From Cecembia lonarensis LW9 (GTDB lineage Bacteria; Bacteroidota; Bacteroidia; Cytophagales; Cyclobacteriaceae), in NCBI RefSeq assembly GCF_000298295.1, contig NZ_AMGM01000013.1, forward strand, positions 16,708 to 80,707: a stretch of 64,000 nucleotides of DNA, given 5' to 3'. Positions within the stretch are counted from its first letter, which is position 1, and each line of letters opens with the position of its first letter. This document shows positions 8,377-16,622 of the stretch, one piece after another. A program made the position numbers and the translations under genes. The notes beneath the pieces are model-generated. The model did no database searches, was not told the DNA's origin, and worked only from the letters and a program-made list of their open reading frames with translations.

Positions 8377-11300
8377 AATTCACAGAAGCGAAATTAGAAC
8401 AAGCATTTATAGAGCTTTTAGGAAATGAGGGCTATCCGCATTTTGTGGGCAGTAGTTTGGTACGTGCAGATGAAAGCGAAGTAATTATTGAAGAAGACCT
8501 AAAAACCTACTTACTCACTCGCTATCAGAATGCCAATCTCACCGAGGTAGAAGCTCAATCCATTATTCTTCAACTCAAAACGCTTTCCTCGGCAGACCTT
8601 TACGAAAGCAACAAAAAGATAATGCAGTGGTTGGCTGATGGTTTCATTCTTAAACGAGAAGACCGAACCCAAAAAGACATTCATATTTCGCTCATTGATT
8701 ACGCTGGTTTAGACCGTCAGCGACAAAGTGAAAATTTAGACATCATTGTTGCTGAACCTGAAGCACAATATCCGGCTGATACCAATGTTTACAAGTTCGT
8801 CAACCAATTGGAAATTGTTGGCACAGAAAGACGCATTCCAGACGGCATTTTATACGTCAATGGTTTGCCTGTAGTAGTTTTTGAATTTAAGACCGCCATT
8901 CAGGAAAACACCACCATTCACAATGCATTTGTCCAACTGACCACTCGTTATAAAAGGGACATCCCCGAGTTGTTTAAATACAATGCCTTTTGCATCATCA
9001 GTGATGGTGTGAACAACAAGGCAGGTTCATTCTTTGCCCCTTACGAGTTTTACTATGCGTGGCGAAGAATTGCAGGTTTGGCAAAAGATGTGGACGGCAT
9101 AGACAGTATGTTCACCTTGGTTCAGGGAATGTTGCATAAAAACCGCTTGCGGGATATTATTCAGAACTTCATTTACATTCCCGATTCATCCAAAAAGGAT
9201 GAGAAAATCGTTTGTCGCTACCCGCAGTATTACGCAGCACGCAGTTTGTACGAAAACATCAAAATAGCAGAGAAACCAGACGGTGACGGAAAAGGCGGAA
9301 CGTACTTTGGAGCAACAGGAAGCGGAAAGAGTTTCACAATGCTTTATCTCACCCGTTTGTTGATGAAAAGCAAGCATTTCGAAAGTCCGACCATTGTGCT
9401 CATTACCGACAGAACCGACTTAGACGACCAACTTTCAGGACAGTTTACCAATGCCAAACAATTCATTGGAGACAATGCGGTTGAAAGTGTGGAAAGCAGA
9501 GCCGATTTAAGAAGCAAACTACAAGGGAGAAATAGCGGTGGCGTATTCTTGACCACCATCCATAAGTTTACAGAAGACACCGAACTGCTTACCGAAAGAA
9601 CTAATGTGATTTGTATTTCGGATGAAGCCCACAGAAGCCAAACCAATCTCGACCAAAAAGTAAAAGTCACCAAAGATGGTGTGAAGAAAACCTACGGTTT
9701 TGCGAAATACCTGCACGATTCTTTACCCAACGCCACTTTTGTTGGATTTACAGGAACGCCAATTGATGCCACTTTGGATGTGTTCGGTAAAGTGGTTGAT
9801 GCTTACACAATGACAGAATCGGTACGAGATGAAATCACTGTTCGTATTGTGTATGAAGGCAGAGCGGCTAAAGTTGCCTTGCACAACAGCGAATTAGAGA
9901 AAATAGAAAAATACTACGAAGAAGCAGCCGAAGCAGGAGCCAATGAATACCAAATAGAAGAAAGCAAAAAGGCAACGGCAACAATGAACGCTATTTTAGG
10001 TGACCCGGACCGTTTATTGAAATTAGCAGAAGACTTTGTTCGGCATTATGAAAACAGAGTAAACGAAGGAGCAACTGTAAAAGGCAAAGCAATGTTTGTT
10101 TGCAGTAGCCGTGAAATTGGATACGAGTTTTACAAGAATGTAATCGCCTTACGGCCTGAATGGGCGGAAATACGAATTGCCGAAGAAGGAGCTGTTTTAA
10201 CAGACAAAGACAAAAGGGAAATCAAACCAATGGAGCGTATCAAAATGATTATGACCAGAGGGAAAGACGACCCAAAAGAAATGTACGATTTGCTCGGTAC
10301 AAAAGAATACCGGAAGGAATTAGACAGACAGTTTAAAAATGAAAAATCCAATTTCAAAATAGCCATTGTGGTAGATATGTGGCTCACAGGTTTTGATGTG
10401 CCATTCTTGGATTCCATTTACATTGACAAGCCGATTCAACAACACAATTTAATTCAGACCATTTCAAGAGTTAATCGCAAGTTTGAAGGCAAAAACAAGG
10501 GCTTGGTTGTCGATTACATTGGCATCAAGAAAGCTATGAATATGGCTCTTGCCAAATACAACAAAGGCGAAAGAGAAAACTTTGAAGACATTCAAGAGTC
10601 GCTGATTGTGGTAAGAAACCATTTAGATCTTTTGGCTAAAGTGTTCCATAAGTTCGACAGCTCAAAATATTTTTCAGGTGCAGCTTTGGAACAATTGAAC
10701 ACCTTGAATATGGCAGCTGAGTATGTTCAGTTGACCAAAGACTTGGAAACCCGATTTATGGGCTTGGTAAAACGTCTGAAAGCCGCTTATGATATTTGTG
10801 CAGGAAGTGAACATTTAACACAGAAAGAAAGAGACTATACGCATTTCTATTTAGCGGTTCGTTCCATCGTTTTCAAACTAACCAAAGGCAGTGCACCCGA
10901 CACAGCGCAAATGAACGCCAAAGTTCGGGAAATGATAAAAGACGCATTGGAAAGCGATGGCGTACAGGAAATCTTCAAACTCGGAGATGAAACCCAAAGC
11001 GAACAAGACCTTTTTTCAGAAGACTATTTGGCCAAGATTGATAAAATCAAGTTGCCACATACCAAAATCAAATTGCTTCAACAACTTTTAGCCAAAGCCA
11101 TTGGAGAGATGAAGAAAGTCAATAAAGTAAAAGGAATTGACTTTTCTAAGAAAATGCAAACCTTGGTAGAACGCTACAACGAGCGGAAAGAAGATGACGT
11201 TTTGCGAAGCGAAGTGTACGAAGAAATGGCGGAGCATTTGACCAACTTGATTTGGGAAGTTCAAAAGGAATTTTCAGCAGGAGACGAATTAGGAATTGAC

Positions 11301-11591
11301 TTTGAAGAAAAAGCCTTTTACGACATTTTGAAAGACTTGTGCATCAAGTATGACTTCAAATATCCAGAGGACAAACTGATTGTGTTAGCCCAGGCAGTTA
11401 AAGACTTGGTGGATTCACAAGCCAAATACCCTGATTGGAGCAAACGAGAAGACATCAAATCTGCTTTAAAAGTAGGACTGATAATACTCTTGGACGAACA
11501 CGGATATCCGCCAGTAGAAAGAGACGAAGTATATAAGGACATATTTGAACAAGCAGAAAATTTTAAAAAAAACAGAGTAATAACGAAATAA
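8373..11591 (+). CDS. hsdR: Type I restriction enzyme, endonuclease/translocase subunit HsdR
   Basis: This 1072-residue motor subunit cuts unmethylated DNA after ATP-driven translocation. The N-terminal PD-(D/E)XK nuclease shows D157 (PDG) and E171-x-K173 (FEFK). The superfamily 2 helicase core shows Walker A GATGSGKS (313-320), the DEAH box (417-420), motif III GFTGTP and, near the C-terminal RecA lobe, QTISRVNR. A helical C-terminal region follows for assembly on HsdM/HsdS. All expected motifs are intact, so the restriction system looks functional. It closes the operon. The intergenic repeat and the group II intron lie directly downstream. Confidence 0.97.
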   Translation: MKFTEAKLEQAFIELLGNEGYPHFVGSSLVRADESEVIIEEDLKTYLLTRYQNANLTEVEAQSIILQLKTLSSADLYESNKKIMQWLADGFILKREDRTQKDIHISLIDYAGLDRQRQSENLDIIVAEPEAQYPADTNVYKFVNQLEIVGTERRIPDGILYVNGLPVVVFEFKTAIQENTTIHNAFVQLTTRYKRDIPELFKYNAFCIISDGVNNKAGSFFAPYEFYYAWRRIAGLAKDVDGIDSMFTLVQGMLHKNRLRDIIQNFIYIPDSSKKDEKIVCRYPQYYAARSLYENIKIAEKPDGDGKGGTYFGATGSGKSFTMLYLTRLLMKSKHFESPTIVLITDRTDLDDQLSGQFTNAKQFIGDNAVESVESRADLRSKLQGRNSGGVFLTTIHKFTEDTELLTERTNVICISDEAHRSQTNLDQKVKVTKDGVKKTYGFAKYLHDSLPNATFVGFTGTPIDATLDVFGKVVDAYTMTESVRDEITVRIVYEGRAAKVALHNSELEKIEKYYEEAAEAGANEYQIEESKKATATMNAILGDPDRLLKLAEDFVRHYENRVNEGATVKGKAMFVCSSREIGYEFYKNVIALRPEWAEIRIAEEGAVLTDKDKREIKPMERIKMIMTRGKDDPKEMYDLLGTKEYRKELDRQFKNEKSNFKIAIVVDMWLTGFDVPFLDSIYIDKPIQQHNLIQTISRVNRKFEGKNKGLVVDYIGIKKAMNMALAKYNKGERENFEDIQESLIVVRNHLDLLAKVFHKFDSSKYFSGAALEQLNTLNMAAEYVQLTKDLETRFMGLVKRLKAAYDICAGSEHLTQKERDYTHFYLAVRSIVFKLTKGSAPDTAQMNAKVREMIKDALESDGVQEIFKLGDETQSEQDLFSEDYLAKIDKIKLPHTKIKLLQQLLAKAIGEMKKVNKVKGIDFSKKMQTLVERYNERKEDDVLRSEVYEEMAEHLTNLIWEVQKEFSAGDELGIDFEEKAFYDILKDLCIKYDFKYPEDKLIVLAQAVKDLVDSQAKYPDWSKREDIKSALKVGLIILLDEHGYPPVERDEVYKDIFEQAENFKKNRVITK

Positions 11592-11601
11592 TGCCAACGC
11601 T

Positions 11602-11732
11602 AAAAGCCATACACATTTGCAATTACTCACGCATTTTTGATTTGTTTTTGGAGTTCGTGAACTTCGTTTCGCACCAGCCCACGCTGCAACCAAAAATTGC
11701 AAAAGAGTATGTCTTTGCCAACGCTGACAGAA
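11602..11732 (+). repeat. Degenerate intergenic repeat, right copy
   Basis: This copy carries the same ordered words as 857-1005 (aaaagcca, cacatttg, cacgca, aaaagag, ttgccaacgct, gacagaa). Its position right after hsdR mirrors the copy right before hsdM. Confidence 0.45.
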
Positions 11733-12113
11733 ATACGTACAAACGAATGAAAATCAAGGCGAAAGAAGAACACCGAACGCACAACAGCGTGTATGTGGCA
11801 ATAGCGGGTGATGTGGTAAATCGAAGGTCTGTGCTTCTAAGAAACTTTGTGCTAAATGGAAAGGGAAGTGCTTCTAATCCGCTACTGAACATACACGCGG
11901 ACCGTGTGTGACTTGAATCGACCTTAAAAGCAGGTCGAATGCTTTGAAATGGATGGAGGACTATTGGGTAACCAATAGAGAGGCCCTCCGATGGCGGTTT
12001 ACCGAGACAGCTATCAAACTACCTTACGCTGCATATCTAGGAAACCAATATGTGGTGAGCGGTAAGGAAAAACGGGGACATTGATCCCTGTAGTTGAGTA
12101 CTGATGGAGCTGA

Positions 12114-12127
12114 TCCGCCGCGGCGGA
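12114..12127. repeat. Perfect palindrome tccgccgcggcgga, copy 1
   Basis: A 14-bp perfect palindrome (16 nt identical with trailing ga) within domain I of the group II intron. It contains ccgcgg at its centre. Confidence 0.85.
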
Positions 12128-12176
12128 GAACCAGTGACGAAGCCTCGATAAGGCAAATTACGATGTGAAAAATAGG

Positions 12177-12206
12177 TAGTTATCCCGATAGCTATCGGGA
12201 TAACTA
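12177..12206. repeat. 30-bp perfect palindrome in the intron
   Basis: The sequence is centred on cccgatagctatcggg, and all 30 positions are self-complementary with no spacer. It would extrude as a cruciform, or form a continuous RNA stem apart from the turn. It is a different palindrome from the three ccgccgcggcgg copies but sits in the same intron. Confidence 0.85.
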
Positions 12207-12516
12207 TGACAAAGTGTGGCGGACGATCGGATATACTGGCCACATCGCATCCGGGGTTAAGCTGGCAGGAACGCAGTATAGGCCACTTCAATGCCTGCCC
12301 CGATTATTTCGGGGGAACAAGTGAACTCTACACCGCTCTGTAAAATCGAGAGAGGATGCAGACTTTCAGGTAATGTGGAAGAGGTGTTGGGGGCAGACTC
12401 ATTCGTAGTAGTGTTGAAGCTCCTGTAATGGGAGTGGAGCACGGCAAATGTCCGGGAAGGACATTTGAGCGAGGTGTGCGGGGTGGGAGCATATCATGTT
12501 TCCAATTTGTTTACAA

Positions 12517-12530
12517 TCCGCCGCGGCGGA
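12517..12530. repeat. Perfect palindrome tccgccgcggcgga, copy 2
   Basis: It is identical to 12114-12127. It lies in the loop of a putative domain III hairpin bounded by gtttcc (12499-12504) and the ggaaac after it. Confidence 0.85.
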
Positions 12531-12613
12531 GAGGATTTATGAAAAAGGAAACAAGACCACCACTGATAAATTAGTATCAGTGCATTACCTTTAGTGGTTA
12601 TTGGTATGAAGAG

Positions 12614-12627
12614 TCCGCCGCGGCGGA
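12614..12627. repeat. Perfect palindrome tccgccgcggcgga, copy 3 (in domain V)
   Basis: It is identical to the other two copies. It stands where the left strand of catalytic domain V should be, immediately before the gaga loop and the intact right strand at 12632-12647. Confidence 0.85.
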
Positions 12628-12872
12628 GAGACCTTCACGCACGGTTCTGTGGGAAGGTGAGGGTGAAATTCCCTTGCCTGACCCGATTAGCGGTCAGTTT
12701 AGAACAGACCGTAAAACATGAACTAAATGACAAAAATAAAACCGACATATAAACACCCAGAATTTGTTTTAGGCACGGCAGACAAACGAATTGAAAAAGA
12801 AAATAAACGTTTGTGGCTACGAAAATGAATTATTAAGATTCAATCTTCACAAAATATAATAACAAATAGATA

Positions 12873-13253
12873 ATGTTTCAAGAACCTACAAAATATACAG
12901 AAAACGACCATTTCTTTTTTGAACCAAATCAGGAATTGGAAAAAGTTTGTAACGCTCCGAAAGACAAAGACGGTGTTTTTAAAGTTTTGGAACTACGAAA
13001 CGGAAAAATAAATTTAGTTTATATCGGTTTCTCAAATTCGGGTGGACTTTACAACGAAATAGTAAACGGGCTTCACTACGACAAAAATCCGAGGAAAATT
13101 GGGTGGACTTATCAAACAATAAAAGATAAAACTGACGCACTTGACGTTTATTGGTATGTAACAAATAGCAAAGACGACCAAAAGAAAGAACAAGTTGAAA
13201 TGCTAAAAGATTTTGTTTACCAAACAGGAAAATTACCAAAATGGAACAAATAG
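12873..13253 (+). CDS. Small hypothetical protein (possible GIY-YIG-like fold)
   Basis: This 126-residue protein is not assigned to a family with certainty. The segment INLVYIGFSNSGGLYNEI (about 48-65) followed by a conserved-looking GLHYDKNPRKIGW has the flavour of a divergent GIY-YIG nuclease core (YIG strand, then a His/Arg-bearing helix). The usual catalytic Arg and Glu cannot be placed by eye. The protein is charged and AT-rich in codon use, as is common in accessory genes. It stands alone between the group II intron and a 19-bp attC-like hairpin, so it may be a gene cassette. Confidence 0.6.
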   Translation: MFQEPTKYTENDHFFFEPNQELEKVCNAPKDKDGVFKVLELRNGKINLVYIGFSNSGGLYNEIVNGLHYDKNPRKIGWTYQTIKDKTDALDVYWYVTNSKDDQKKEQVEMLKDFVYQTGKLPKWNK

Positions 13254-13273
13254 AAGAAAACCGAACCGCTAAG

Positions 13274-13328
13274 ATATAAGGGCTAAACCGAAGTGGAGCG
13301 CAGCGGAATTTCGGTTTAGCCCTTATAT
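13274..13328. repeat. attC-like 19-bp hairpin downstream of the orphan gene
   Basis: Perfect 19-nt arms (13274-13292 and 13310-13328, atataagggctaaaccgaa and its complement) enclose a 17-nt loop. Outside the stem are gctaag on the left and gttggcc on the right, which weakly resemble the R'' and R' boxes of integron attC sites. It begins 20 nt after the orphan gene's stop. It could also be a strong terminator stem, though no T run follows. Confidence 0.5.
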
Positions 13329-13560
13329 GTTGGCCGCAGAAACAGCTAAAAGCCAGGTCCTGCCTAGACCCAAGTGGTATAAATCCGATAAATCAATCCG
13401 TACAACAACAGGCGACATCCTCAATCAATTCAGGGCATTAAACTGGTCCTACAACTCAAAAATCAATTTCTCCGACTTCGTAAACATTCAAAAAAAACTG
13501 CAAACCCTTAAAAAATCAGATAATCCTATCCTAGCCGCATTATTTCAGGCCAGATATTAG
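13327..13560 (+). CDS. Doubtful small ORF (77 aa)
   Basis: The open frame starts within the right arm of the attC-like hairpin. It encodes a basic, helix-poor peptide (LPRPKWYKSDKSIRTTTGDI segment) with no family I recognise. It could be a degraded C-terminal remnant of a longer gene or chance coding. It ends just before the right copy of the 18-bp hairpin repeat. Confidence 0.25.
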   Translation: MLAAETAKSQVLPRPKWYKSDKSIRTTTGDILNQFRALNWSYNSKINFSDFVNIQKKLQTLKKSDNPILAALFQARY

Positions 13561-13571
13561 CCAAACTTGAG

Positions 13572-13595
13572 ATGTCTGGAAAAACCAGACATGTA
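13572..13595 (+). repeat. Hairpin repeat, right copy (island flank)
   Basis: The 18-mer atgtctggaaaaaccaga is identical to 813-830. Here the stem is one base pair longer (gtctgg/ccagac). Backbone-like sequence starts soon after, with the cupin gene. Confidence 0.6.
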
Positions 13596-13800
13596 AATGA
13601 GTTCAATTTCCAGCACAATTTACCCTACCCTTTTTCCCTCCAACCTCTTAATACTCCTTTAAAACCAGAAAAATTTTACTCCTCCCTTAGGTGGATTTTG
13701 GTGGTAGGAATAATTCAAAAGAAATTCTTTTTCTTAAATTTTGCTTTTTTAAAACCTAAATACACTTCATTTTCCTTTGAATTCTGTCCGAAAATTCAGC

Positions 13801-14355
13801 ATGCTAGGAGAAAAAATAGTTTATGACATTGTAAAAGAAGGAGAAAAACTGGTCTTTCATTCAATGCCTGACAGTAAAGCAAACATGGTCGAATTTGATT
13901 GTGTTTTTGCTCCAGGTGCAAAAGGACCTGGTTTTCACGTCCATCCGAAGCAAACAGAAACCTTTTATGTGGTGGCAGGTAAAATGATCGGAAGAATTAA
14001 AGGGCAAAAAGAAAAAGTCCTCCAACAAGGCGAGACTTTTATTGTGCCCCCAGGGGCTATACATACTTTTTCAAATGCCAGTAAGGACCAACCACTTGAA
14101 ACACGCATCACGCTGGAGCCTGCGCTGCATTTTCAATGGTTTATGACTGAATCGGCTAAGGTAGCAGTCGAGAAAAATTGTAGCCGAAATGATTTAACTT
14201 GTCTTCCTGAAATGGGCTATATTATGTGGCAATGCCGGGATGAACAAAGGATAGGAGGGATGCCAATATTTGTAGAAAACCTTCTATTAGGGACCCTAGC
14301 GCTTTTTGCCAAAATAACCGGGAGAGCTAAAAGTATTGCTCCAAAGGCAAACTGA
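13801..14355 (+). CDS. Cupin domain protein
   Basis: This 184-residue protein has a single small-barrel cupin domain (about 28-105). Motif 1 is PGFHVHPKQTETFYVVAGKM, with His, His and Glu as metal ligand candidates. Motif 2 is PPGAIHTFSNA. The second half (about 115-184) is helical and less conserved and may be a dimer or membrane-facing part. Proteins of this layout are metal-binding, but the substrate cannot be told. ATG at 13801 is preferred because it leads straight into the conserved region. An upstream in-frame ATG at 13777 adds eight unlikely residues. Confidence 0.85.
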   Translation: MLGEKIVYDIVKEGEKLVFHSMPDSKANMVEFDCVFAPGAKGPGFHVHPKQTETFYVVAGKMIGRIKGQKEKVLQQGETFIVPPGAIHTFSNASKDQPLETRITLEPALHFQWFMTESAKVAVEKNCSRNDLTCLPEMGYIMWQCRDEQRIGGMPIFVENLLLGTLALFAKITGRAKSIAPKAN

Positions 14356-14425
14356 GATACAATCCGGTAAGCTAAACCAATATATTGGGTATTAAGGAAT
14401 TTGAAAACAGATTAAATTCTGATCA

Positions 14426-14917
14426 TTAATTCTTCTCCGGCACCAAATGGTGAAACAGTAACAATAACAAAGTAATCCCTGTCAACGCAAAAGCTGTGCC
14501 CTGTGCATTCCAGGTTTCTGATTGCCACATCAGAAACCATTCGCTGGCTATGGTGACAAAGAAAACAAACCATTGCACAAAACTCATCACATAGCCTGTG
14601 CTGACCCATCTTTTTCCCTGTTCAAACTTGAGGCTGTCTTTTTCGGAATGGCGAAACATCAGCACAGCTCCCACGCCCAATACAAAGGCAGTCCCCAACT
14701 CCCAAATGATAATCAATCCATAAAATAGCGGTACGGCCCAATCCCAGGGAATTGCCCTCCATTGGTTGGCCGGGTTTGAAAAAACATCCTCCATACTCAG
14801 TACCCCCTTTACAAAAGCCTGATTAGAGGCATAATCACTGAGGTTATTAAAGGCAAGTAGAAAAAAGTATAAGGAAAAAAATGCAGCAAAGAGGCTTTTT
14901 ATCTGCTTTGGATTCAT
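14426..14917 (-). CDS. DUF2165 family small integral membrane protein
   Basis: This 163-residue protein has four predicted membrane helices (about 8-25, 62-85, 105-127 and 142-158). It carries the family pattern FNNLSDYASNQAFVKGVLSMEDVF in the first extracellular loop and a conserved aromatic helix VQWFVFFVTIASEWF. The family occurs in many Gram-negative bacteria with no known function. It lies between the cupin gene on the opposite strand and the serine dehydratase gene upstream on the same strand, about 50 bases away, and may share that transcript. Confidence 0.85.
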   Translation of the reverse strand: MNPKQIKSLFAAFFSLYFFLLAFNNLSDYASNQAFVKGVLSMEDVFSNPANQWRAIPWDWAVPLFYGLIIIWELGTAFVLGVGAVLMFRHSEKDSLKFEQGKRWVSTGYVMSFVQWFVFFVTIASEWFLMWQSETWNAQGTAFALTGITLLLLLFHHLVPEKN

Positions 14918-14967
14918 AGCTGGTATTTTTCTATTGGTGCTTTAATTTCCAGATTTACCCACAGCCC

Positions 14968-16536
14968 TCAGCAACTTTTGAAAAACTGCTTTCGCTCCAG
15001 TCTCTTCTCTATTTCCTTGGCGGTTTTGGTGATGGAAAGTCCGCCTAAATTGGTGCACCTAAGGGTGTTGGGTATACTTTTTCCTACTTCATACATGGTT
15101 TCAATTACCTCATCCAAAGGGATCAGATGGTCATAATCCGCCAGGGCCATATTGGCACAAGACAGAGCATTGGAAGCGGCCATGACATTTCTGTTGAGAC
15201 AGGGGGCTTCGACCCTGTTACCAATGGGATCACAGATCATGCCCAATGAACTCTGCAAAGCCATAGAGGCTGCGGAAAGGCTTTGATGTAAATTGCCTCC
15301 TGCCAGACCCACGATTGCTGCTGCCGCCATGCAGGATCCAGAACCGCATTCTGCCTGACAACCTCCGACTTCAGCGGCAAAGGTGGAATGTGCCGCAATG
15401 AAAACGCCGATCAAACCTGCCACCATCAATGCTTTCACTGCCTCTTCCTCGGGTAAATCCAAAGCATCGGCAACGCCCAAAACTGCACCCGGCATTGCCC
15501 CGCAAGAGCCAGCCGTGGGAGCGGCCACAATCACCCCCATCGAACTCTTTACCTCCATGATGGCCGATACATACATGATGATCCTGTTCAGCACAGAGGC
15601 ATCTACCATTTTTTTGTTTTCCATCCTTTCTTTAAAGGTGACTGACTGGGGCCCGAGAATCCTGTCCTCAAATTGGGTGCCCTTCAATCCTGTGTCCACA
15701 GCGTTGCGCATAATGCCGTAGATATGCCTCATTTTGGATAAGACCTCTTCTTCCGTAATGTTTCCCCTGATGCTTTCATACCTGACTGCCAGCTCCCATA
15801 AACTCAGATTTTTATCCTCATTGTATGCCAGCATTTCCTCGCAGGTGATAAAAGGGACTTTTTGGTCATTGGCTGTCAGCACAGGTAATACCGGTCGAAT
15901 TTCTTTTACCTTGGAGACATCATCCATAGCTACTACATCCTGTAGGATGGCTTTTTCCAAATATGCCTGGGACCGGACCAAACAGTAGCTTTGATCTCCC
16001 TTTTTAAACTCAATACTGTCAATCTCGGGAACCTGTTCAAAGTAATGGGTAACCCTTTCCGGATTGGAAGTATAAATCAAAGTAAGGTAAGCATCCCCTG
16101 CATGGGACAGGGGCGCCCCATCAATTTCAATCACTTCAATCATGCCGCCTCCAGTGGAAAGGGCAATTACCTGATGCTGTTCCCTTAGGCTCTGCAGGGT
16201 GATTTGGTAGGTGTTGGGGTGTTCGGCCTGGATGTCTTTGATATTGATATTTACCCGGATTCCTGCAATTCCTATATGTTGCTCTGAGTTTACAAGGCGT
16301 TCATCATCGGCTTCCCAACCCAGGAATCCCCCAAATAATCCCATGTCAGACCCCTGATCTTTGTGGGTGGTGGCTAAGGAGCCATTGGGATCAAAATCAA
16401 TCTCTATGTGTGAAATGATGCCGCCCATCAGGTCATGACATATCCTGCCAATTCTCAGAGAGGCAGCACAATGGGAACTTGATGGCCCTCTCATTACAGG
16501 TCCAAGCACATCATTGAAGATACTGGGATAGCTCAT
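14968..16536 (-). CDS. sdaA: L-serine ammonia-lyase (iron-sulfur, single chain)
   Basis: The enzyme converts L-serine to pyruvate and ammonia with a 4Fe-4S cluster. The small beta domain comes first (MSYPSIFNDVLGPVMRGPSS, then SHCAASLRIGRI), followed by the catalytic alpha domain. The cluster cysteines are expected in SCGAMPG, in QAECGSGSCMAAAA and near PCLNRN. At about 522 residues, with beta and alpha fused, it matches the one-chain type found in Proteobacteria and Bacteroidota. ATG at 16536 (MSYPSI) is preferred over 16548 because homologues start there. The gene is divergent from the S9 peptidase gene, with about 85 bases between the starts. Confidence 0.95.
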   Translation of the reverse strand: MSYPSIFNDVLGPVMRGPSSSHCAASLRIGRICHDLMGGIISHIEIDFDPNGSLATTHKDQGSDMGLFGGFLGWEADDERLVNSEQHIGIAGIRVNINIKDIQAEHPNTYQITLQSLREQHQVIALSTGGGMIEVIEIDGAPLSHAGDAYLTLIYTSNPERVTHYFEQVPEIDSIEFKKGDQSYCLVRSQAYLEKAILQDVVAMDDVSKVKEIRPVLPVLTANDQKVPFITCEEMLAYNEDKNLSLWELAVRYESIRGNITEEEVLSKMRHIYGIMRNAVDTGLKGTQFEDRILGPQSVTFKERMENKKMVDASVLNRIIMYVSAIMEVKSSMGVIVAAPTAGSCGAMPGAVLGVADALDLPEEEAVKALMVAGLIGVFIAAHSTFAAEVGGCQAECGSGSCMAAAAIVGLAGGNLHQSLSAASMALQSSLGMICDPIGNRVEAPCLNRNVMAASNALSCANMALADYDHLIPLDEVIETMYEVGKSIPNTLRCTNLGGLSITKTAKEIEKRLERKQFFKSC

Positions 16537-16622
16537 GGTTGTCAGCAATTGGTTAGCTTTAAATATAATGATTTTGCCTTATTTTATTATCTTTAAACCC
16601 ATTGGTTCTGAAAATTTTAGCT

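Larger units (their letters stand above)
11904..12687 (+). mobile_element. ORF-less group II intron (probably degenerate)
   Basis: The 5' end reads gtgtg followed by acttgaatcgacc, fitting the GUGYG consensus. The 3' end has the domain V right strand ccttcacgcacggttc (12632-12647), a domain VI-like hairpin (gtgagggtgaaattccctt) and a terminal cccgat. Long helical domain I-like sequence lies between, for example the ccctccgatggcggtt and gaaccagtgacgaag segments. No reverse transcriptase or maturase frame is present, so mobility would need help in trans. Three copies of the palindrome tccgccgcggcgga and one 30-bp palindrome interrupt the element. One appears to replace the left strand of domain V. 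The element lies in the non-coding gap after hsdR. Boundaries are approximate (start 11904 or 11906). Confidence 0.75.
11592..12872. other. Gap between hsdR and the orphan gene
   Basis: This 1.28-kb stretch contains the right degenerate repeat (11602-11732), the group II intron (11904-12687) and about 185 nt of AT-rich leader. The only sizeable frame, 11591-11911, overlaps the repeat and the intron start and has no protein-like character. Confidence 0.6.

Noticed and set aside
11591..11911. 106-residue open frame after hsdR
   Set aside because: It overlaps the degenerate intergenic repeat and the intron's first bases, has no domain, and starts on the last base of the hsdR stop codon by chance.
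11904..12687. Reading the intron region as a degraded protein gene
   Set aside because: Stop codons occur in all frames, while ribozyme end motifs (gtgtg, domain V right strand, domain VI-like hairpin) are present.
13572..13826. 84-residue frame before the cupin gene
   Set aside because: It starts in the 18-bp hairpin repeat, is Phe/Lys-rich noise, and runs into the cupin gene start.
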